Shown here: positions 7,437 through 11,282 of the stretch, piece by piece
How the letters are laid out: each line of letters opens with the position of its first letter
Position numbering within the stretch: position 1 is the first letter of the stretch
NCBI GenBank assembly: GCA_002437565.1
Contig: DJQL01000072.1
Coordinates: 2,535 to 13,816 of the forward strand
Length of the DNA: 11,282 nt
DNA from: Prevotella sp. UBA6387
GTDB taxonomy: Bacteria; Bacteroidota; Bacteroidia; Bacteroidales; Bacteroidaceae
Direction of reading: 5' to 3'
The notes under the pieces: model-generated
Told to the model about the DNA's origin: nothing
Seen by the model: the letters and a program-made list of their open reading frames with translations, nothing else
Database searches by the model: none
Made by a program: the position numbers and the translations under genes

Positions 7437-8540
7437 ATGACATTATATCCTAAGCTTATTCGGGACATCCTCGCCACAGTCATCTATCCGGGCACTAAGA
7501 AAAACCTCGTTGAGAGCGGCATGGTTGCCGACAACCTGCATATAGATGGCAACTCGGTGAGCTTCTCGCTTATTTTCCCTCGTGATACAGACCCATTTAT
7601 CAAGTCGACGGTGAAGTCGGCGGAGGCGACGCTGAAGCTGAAGCTTGGTGACGACGTTGATGTGAAGATAGCCACGGAGTTCAAGTCGGCCCCGCGACCG
7701 GAGGTGGAGAAACTTCTGCCCAACGTGAAAAACATCATCGCAGTGAGCTCCGGCAAGGGTGGAGTGGGCAAGAGCACAGTATCGGCCAACCTCGCTATCG
7801 CCTTGGCGCGTCTTGGCTATAAGGTGGGATTGCTCGATACCGACATCTTCGGCCCATCCATGCCAAAGATGTTTGGGGTGGAAGACGCTCGCCCCTACGG
7901 CGTGAAGAAAGACGGCAGAGACCTAATAGAGCCTATCGAGAAATATGGCGTGAAGTTGTTGTCGATAGGCTTCTTCGTCAATCCCGACACGGCTACGCTT
8001 TGGCGCGGTGGCATGGCTACGGCGGCCTTGAAGCAGCTTATCGCCGATGCCGACTGGGGTGATCTCGACTATTTCGTGCTCGACACGCCCCCTGGGACCA
8101 GCGACATACACCTCACCCTGCTGCAAACGCTCGCTATAACAGGAGCCGTGATAGTGTCCACGCCGCAGAAAGTGGCTCTCGCCGATGCGCGAAAGGGCAT
8201 AGACATGTACACCAACGACAAGGTGAACGTGCCTATACTCGGCCTGGTGGAGAACATGGCGTGGTTCACTCCGAAGGAACTGCCCGAAAACAAGTATTAT
8301 ATCTTTGGCAAGGATGGCTGCAAGGATCTCGCCCAGGAAATGGGCGTGCCATTGCTCGCTCAGATACCTCTCGTGCAAGGCATTTGCGACAGTGGTGACG
8401 CGGGCAAGCCTGCCGCAACCGATGCCGACAGCGTGACGGGCCAGGCATTCTTGAACCTCGCGCAAGCCGTGGTGACGCGGGTCAACAGGCGCAACAAGGA
8501 ACTGCCAAAGACGAAAATAATCAAGGTGAAGAACAGTTGA
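7437..8540 (+). CDS. mrp: Mrp/NBP35-family P-loop ATPase, iron-sulfur cluster carrier
   Basis: This cytoplasmic ATPase of the MinD/Mrp (ApbC) family binds and transfers Fe-S clusters to target proteins. Residues 1-85 form a MIP18/DUF59-like N-terminal domain. Residues about 97-350 are the P-loop domain, with the deviant Walker A G-K-G-G-V-G-K-S-T at 106-114, D-T-D-I-F-G-P-S at 134-141, L-W-R-G at 188-191 and D-T-P-P-G-T-S-D at 216-223. At 367 residues it has the normal length for Mrp proteins with the DUF59 domain. The C-x-x-C that holds a bridging cluster in ApbC-type proteins, expected between E-N-M at 272-274 and F-G at 290-291, is absent. The whole protein has two cysteines, Cys295 and Cys317. 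The stop codon overlaps the start of the next gene, which suggests shared translation. The ATG start gives the expected domain beginning. Confidence 0.93.
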   Translation: MTLYPKLIRDILATVIYPGTKKNLVESGMVADNLHIDGNSVSFSLIFPRDTDPFIKSTVKSAEATLKLKLGDDVDVKIATEFKSAPRPEVEKLLPNVKNIIAVSSGKGGVGKSTVSANLAIALARLGYKVGLLDTDIFGPSMPKMFGVEDARPYGVKKDGRDLIEPIEKYGVKLLSIGFFVNPDTATLWRGGMATAALKQLIADADWGDLDYFVLDTPPGTSDIHLTLLQTLAITGAVIVSTPQKVALADARKGIDMYTNDKVNVPILGLVENMAWFTPKELPENKYYIFGKDGCKDLAQEMGVPLLAQIPLVQGICDSGDAGKPAATDADSVTGQAFLNLAQAVVTRVNRRNKELPKTKIIKVKNS

Positions 8541-10600
8541 AGCCGAGAGTCATAACGGTAATCTGCCTTGTCGCGCTCTTCTTGGTATCGTGTGGGGCCG
8601 ACAAGTACATGAAACGGGGCGAAAAAGAACTTGCCCTGGGCGAGTATTTCGATGCCGCCGCCGACTTCAAGCAGGCTTACCAGAAAACCCCACCAAAGGA
8701 GCGCCAAGCGCGTGGAGCCATTGCTCGCCGCATGGCTTTCTGTTACGACAAGAGCCTGCAGACTGGGAAGGCAATAGTGGCTTATCGCAACGCCATACGT
8801 TACAAGGCAGATCGTGGGGCGGATCATCTCGCCTTGGCGCGGTTGCTCATGAAAAACGGCAATTATAAAGACGCAGTGGCGGAATTCCAGGTCGCGCTCG
8901 ACTCCATGCCAGGCAACGACATGGCGACGGCAGGGCTGGAAGCCGCGATGCACGCGCCAGAGATACGGCAGGTGGGTAGCCGCTACACCGTGAAAAGACT
9001 TGACGAACTCAATGGCCGGTGCGCCGATTATTCTCCGATGTTTCTTGGCGACAATGCTGACGAGATTTATTTCACCTCTACCCGGAAGGATGCCGAGGGC
9101 GACGATATGAGCGGTATCACTGGCATGAAATTCGGCGACATATTCTACTCATCGAAAGACGACAAGGGCAAATGGACCAAGCCTGTGGCGGTGACGGGTG
9201 TAAACAGTGCCTATGACGAGGGCGCGTGTTGCTTTTCGCCCGACGGTCGGGAGATGTACCTGACGCAGTGTGTCACCGACCCATCCTCGCCCCGCTATGC
9301 GAAGATAATGAAATCAGACCGTGCCGACGCGTCATGGGGCAAACTGTCGGCGGTGGAAGTCTCGCGAGACACGCTTTCCAGTTTTGCTCATCCAGCTGTG
9401 TCGCCAGATGGCGAGTGGCTCTACTTCACGAGCGACATGCCAGGTGGCATGGGAGGTCTCGACATCTGGCGAGTGCGCGTTACGAGCCATGGTTTCGGTG
9501 GCGTGGAGAACCTCGGGAGACCGATAAACACCGCTGGTGACGAGGCTTTCCCTAGGTTCAGGCCAAACGGTGACCTCTATTTCTCAAGCACAGGACATCC
9601 TGGACTTGGCGGCTACGACATTTTTATTGCCCATACTGATAAAAACGGCAAAACAAAGCTCTCGCATCCTGGCTATCCGCTCAACTCGGCTGGCGATGAT
9701 TTTGGAATGACCTTTGAGGGCGTGCACAACCGTGGGGTCTTCTCAAGCAACCGTGGCGACGCGCGAGGCTGGGATCATCTCTACTCGTTTGTCAACCCTG
9801 AGATAGAACAAACGGTGAAAGGTTGGGTATATGAGATTGATGGTTACGAACTGCCACAAGCGCAGGTGTATTGCGTGGGCGACGACGGCACCAACGAGCA
9901 CATAACGGTAAAGAGCGATGGCTCGTTCACGAAGACCATGTCGCCGGGGGTGAGCTACCTCTTCCTTGCCGCGTGCAAGGGCTTTCTCAATCACAAGGAA
10001 GAAGTAAAAGCGCTTGCCAACCCGAAGGAGTCGCGCGACACCACGTTGCAGTTTGCCTTGGCCAACATATCGGCTCCGGTGCTGATAGACAATATCTTCT
10101 ACGATTTCGACAAGGCCACGTTGAGAGACAGCTCCAAGGTGGCGCTCGACAAGTTGGTGGGCATTCTGAACGACAACCCAAATGTAACCATCGAACTTGC
10201 CGCGCATACCGACTATCTTGGCTCCGCCGCTTACAACAAGGGGCTGTCGCAGCGTCGCGCCGAATCGGTGATACGCTACCTCATCGCCCACGGCATAGCC
10301 GCGGACAGGCTCACGCCAGTGGGCTATGGCAAGGAGCGACCAAGGAGGGTGAACCGCCGTCTTGCCGCGCGCTATACGTGGCTCAAGGAGGGCGACACGC
10401 TCACCGAGCCTTTCATCAAGGCGTTGGACGCCAAGCGCCAAGACATCTGCAACCAGCTGAACCGTCGCACGGAGTTCAGCGTGCTGCGTACCACTTATGG
10501 CCTCTTCGACAAGGACGGCAAGCTCAAGCAGATGCCGAAGCCGAGGAAGCAGACGCAGACCGATGGAAAAGATGATGACTATATAATTTTGGGATTTTGA
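8537..10600 (+). CDS. PorE-like OmpA-family lipoprotein (TPR, WD40-like propeller, regulatory-like domain, OmpA C-terminal domain)
   Basis: This 687-residue lipoprotein is probably anchored in the outer membrane facing the periplasm. The signal peptide ends in a lipobox L-V-S-C with lipidated Cys19. TPR-like helices follow at about 25-135, then WD40/PD40-type propeller repeats at about 160-415 (S-P-D-G-R-E-M-Y and S-P-D-G-E-W-L-Y-F-T-S-D recur). A carboxypeptidase-regulatory-like domain occupies about 425-500 and an OmpA C-terminal domain 515-655. The OmpA domain keeps Asp559 and Arg574, spaced as the peptidoglycan-binding pair of Acinetobacter OmpA, and has an insert of about 35 residues before N-R-R-T-E-F. 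This order and length match PorE, a type IX secretion component of Porphyromonas gingivalis, but similar proteins also occur in Bacteroidota without that system. The start is TTG, overlapping the mrp stop as TTGA. The first in-frame ATG (Met25) would lose the signal peptide, so TTG is preferred. Confidence 0.9.
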   Translation: MKPRVITVICLVALFLVSCGADKYMKRGEKELALGEYFDAAADFKQAYQKTPPKERQARGAIARRMAFCYDKSLQTGKAIVAYRNAIRYKADRGADHLALARLLMKNGNYKDAVAEFQVALDSMPGNDMATAGLEAAMHAPEIRQVGSRYTVKRLDELNGRCADYSPMFLGDNADEIYFTSTRKDAEGDDMSGITGMKFGDIFYSSKDDKGKWTKPVAVTGVNSAYDEGACCFSPDGREMYLTQCVTDPSSPRYAKIMKSDRADASWGKLSAVEVSRDTLSSFAHPAVSPDGEWLYFTSDMPGGMGGLDIWRVRVTSHGFGGVENLGRPINTAGDEAFPRFRPNGDLYFSSTGHPGLGGYDIFIAHTDKNGKTKLSHPGYPLNSAGDDFGMTFEGVHNRGVFSSNRGDARGWDHLYSFVNPEIEQTVKGWVYEIDGYELPQAQVYCVGDDGTNEHITVKSDGSFTKTMSPGVSYLFLAACKGFLNHKEEVKALANPKESRDTTLQFALANISAPVLIDNIFYDFDKATLRDSSKVALDKLVGILNDNPNVTIELAAHTDYLGSAAYNKGLSQRRAESVIRYLIAHGIAADRLTPVGYGKERPRRVNRRLAARYTWLKEGDTLTEPFIKALDAKRQDICNQLNRRTEFSVLRTTYGLFDKDGKLKQMPKPRKQTQTDGKDDDYIILGF

Positions 10601-10604
10601 CACA

Positions 10605-10642
10605 TGTCTTGTAAGCTATCCAAAATTAAGGCTTAAAAGACA
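10605..10642 (+). terminator. Hairpin directly after the PorE-like gene
   Basis: Arms at 10605-10616 (TGTCTTGTAAGC) and 10631-10642 (GCTTAAAAGACA) pair over 12 positions with one G-A mismatch around a 14-nt loop. It starts 5 bp after the stop codon of the lipoprotein gene. No U tract follows, so it may protect the 3' end of the transcript and not stop transcription itself; the stronger hairpin downstream is a better terminator candidate. Confidence 0.4.
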
Positions 10643-10667
10643 AGTTGTAGGGTCATTGAAGTTTTTA

Positions 10668-10730
10668 GGGTCTATGTTGATTCGTGCGTAAAAAGTATTA
10701 CTCACACGAATCAACATAGAACCAGTTTTT
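10668..10730 (+). terminator. Long perfect inverted repeat, probable terminator of the mrp operon
   Basis: A perfect 16-bp inverted repeat (10671-10686 and 10705-10720; arms begin TCTATGTTG and end CAACATAGA) encloses an 18-nt loop. After a one-base mismatch on each side, two further G-C pairs extend the stem. The loop can fold again as GTAA/TTAC. A five-T run follows at 10726-10730. It is about 70 bp past the last gene of the operon, so termination is the simplest role. The stem is AT-rich and long for a terminator, and the repeat would be equally stable on either strand. Confidence 0.65.
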
Positions 10731-10828
10731 ATCTGATGATGCTCAAATTTACCAGATAACTTTTGTAAAACAATGTTTACGTTAGTATTTTCGTGTCTTT
10801 CAATTTGTAGTTAAAATGAAGAGGAGTG

Positions 10829-10850
10829 GTTGCAAAAATGCAATTGCAAC
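10829..10850. repeat. TGCAA repeat cluster / short palindrome upstream of the SusC-like gene promoter
   Basis: The stretch contains three copies of TGCAA (10831-10835, 10839-10843, 10845-10849), and its outer 7-base arms GTTGCAA and TTGCAAC form a perfect inverted repeat around 8 bases. It sits about 45 bp upstream of the -7 box of the SusC-like gene, where an activator commonly binds. Operator function is inferred from position and symmetry only. The surrounding 10731-10870 holds no gene that I can support. Confidence 0.35.
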
Positions 10851-10870
10851 GTGAAAAAACTGACAATTAT

Positions 10871-10902
10871 TTTCGCTGTTTAATATCTTTTTACTAACTT
10901 TG
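10871..10902 (+). promoter_or_regulatory. Promoter for the SusC-like gene
   Basis: TTTC (10871-10874), a 20-bp spacer and TAACTTTG (10895-10902) match the Bacteroidota promoter consensus except for the last base of the -33 box. The leader to the ATG at 10970 would be about 60 nt. A purine-rich AAAGAAAGAGAG lies immediately before the start codon. Confidence 0.7.
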
Positions 10903-10969
10903 CGCCAAATTAAGTTAACGGTTGGGTAAAACTAAAAGTCCTAGTCAATTGTATTTTAAAGAAAGAGAG

Positions 10970-11282
10970 ATGAAATCAAACGTAAAAAGCCACGTCTTTT
11001 ACACGTCGCTTCTTTGTCTGCCTATGCTGATTTGTGGTGGCCAAAGCGATGCCATGGCGCAAAACGGCGTGGGCAAAAGTGCACAATCTGGACTTCCAGG
11101 GCGTCGCGCTGTAGTTGCCAAAGGCATCGTGACCGACAACACACAGGAACCTCTGCTTGGCGCGACGGTGAGGGTGAGGGGAACGAAGATAGCCACCACT
11201 ACTGACATCAACGGCAAGTTCAGCCTCACCATGCCGGCAATGGAGCCCGGCAAGGCATACTTCCTTGAAATAAGCTACCTTG
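10970..11282 (+). CDS. SusC/RagA-family TonB-dependent outer-membrane receptor, N-terminal part
   Basis: The reading frame opens with ATG at 10970 and is still open at the right edge, giving 104 codons. Translation shows a long signal peptide (about 1-30, hydrophobic S-L-L-C-L-P-M-L-I, likely cut after A-M-A). A carboxypeptidase-regulatory-like plug extension follows from about residue 51, with the hallmark K-G-I-V-T-D, E-P-L-L-G-A-T-V, T-T-D-I-N-G-K-F-S-L and L-E-I-S-Y-L. This is the standard start of SusC/RagA receptors that import glycans or peptides with a SusD-type lipoprotein partner; the barrel and TonB plug lie outside the window. Some other TonB-dependent receptors share this domain, so the SusC assignment is likely but not proven. 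The gene has its own promoter and is separated from the mrp operon by hairpins. It may open a nutrient-uptake locus to the right. Confidence 0.85.
   Translation, partial: MKSNVKSHVFYTSLLCLPMLICGGQSDAMAQNGVGKSAQSGLPGRRAVVAKGIVTDNTQEPLLGATVRVRGTKIATTTDINGKFSLTMPAMEPGKAYFLEISYL

Noticed and set aside
7262..7453. 63-codon open frame on the plus strand upstream of mrp
   Set aside because: It overlaps both divergent promoters and begins before the mrp transcription start. Its composition is that of AT-rich non-coding DNA.
8537..8611. Internal ATG (Met25) as the real start of the PorE-like gene
   Set aside because: It would remove the hydrophobic signal sequence and the L-V-S-C lipobox, both of which are well formed when translation starts at the TTG.
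9743..10603. 286-codon open frame on the minus strand
   Set aside because: It is antisense to the propeller and OmpA parts of the lipoprotein gene. It would begin in the downstream hairpin region without a promoter and shows no known domain.
10668..10730. Perfect 16-bp inverted repeat considered as a mobile-element end or CRISPR-like repeat
   Set aside because: There is a single copy in the window, no target-site duplication, no transposase and no regularly spaced repeats. Position after an operon favours a terminator, though a genome-wide copy search could reopen this.
1..11282. tRNA, rRNA, CRISPR array, phage or insertion-sequence genes
   Set aside because: I looked for cloverleaf-like sequences, repeat-spacer patterns and transposase or integrase signatures in the gaps and found none.

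Overview
The window reads as chromosomal DNA from a member of the Bacteroidota, most likely order Bacteroidales (Prevotella/Bacteroides-like). Several things point there: an L-fucose operon in the order fucI-fucA-kinase, a SusC/RagA-type TonB-dependent receptor start, a PorE-type TPR/beta-propeller/OmpA lipoprotein, and matches to the Bacteroidota promoter -7 box (TAnnTTTG) upstream of all five transcription units that begin in the window. Coding DNA is visibly GC-rich and the gaps between genes are AT-rich. Species cannot be named from this sequence alone.

Left part (1-2567, minus strand): the fucose catabolic operon. L-fucose isomerase is followed by a class II aldolase and, with an ATGA overlap, the first 20 codons of a FGGY sugar kinase. 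Together these take L-fucose to L-fuculose, L-fuculose-1-phosphate, and then dihydroxyacetone phosphate plus L-lactaldehyde.

Middle part (2666-7222, minus strand): two apparently single-gene units. One is a bifunctional class A penicillin-binding protein (PBP1A type, GTG start) with a strong hairpin terminator downstream. The other is a secreted, shortened and divergent member of the GH115 alpha-glucuronidase family.

Right part (7330-11282, plus strand): a promoter arranged divergently from the GH115-like gene drives an Mrp/ApbC-type Fe-S carrier ATPase gene. Its stop codon overlaps the TTG start of a lipoprotein with TPR, WD40-like, regulatory-like and OmpA domains (PorE architecture). A 370-bp gap follows with conspicuous hairpins, a TGCAA repeat cluster and a good promoter, leading into a SusC-like receptor cut by the window edge.

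The genes are recognisable families in a normal arrangement, and I see no CRISPR array, mobile element, RNA gene or clearly new multi-gene system. The most interesting points are the remodelled GH115-like enzyme, the PorE-like protein coupled to Mrp, an EF-hand-like tail on the PBP, and the structured gap before the SusC-like gene.
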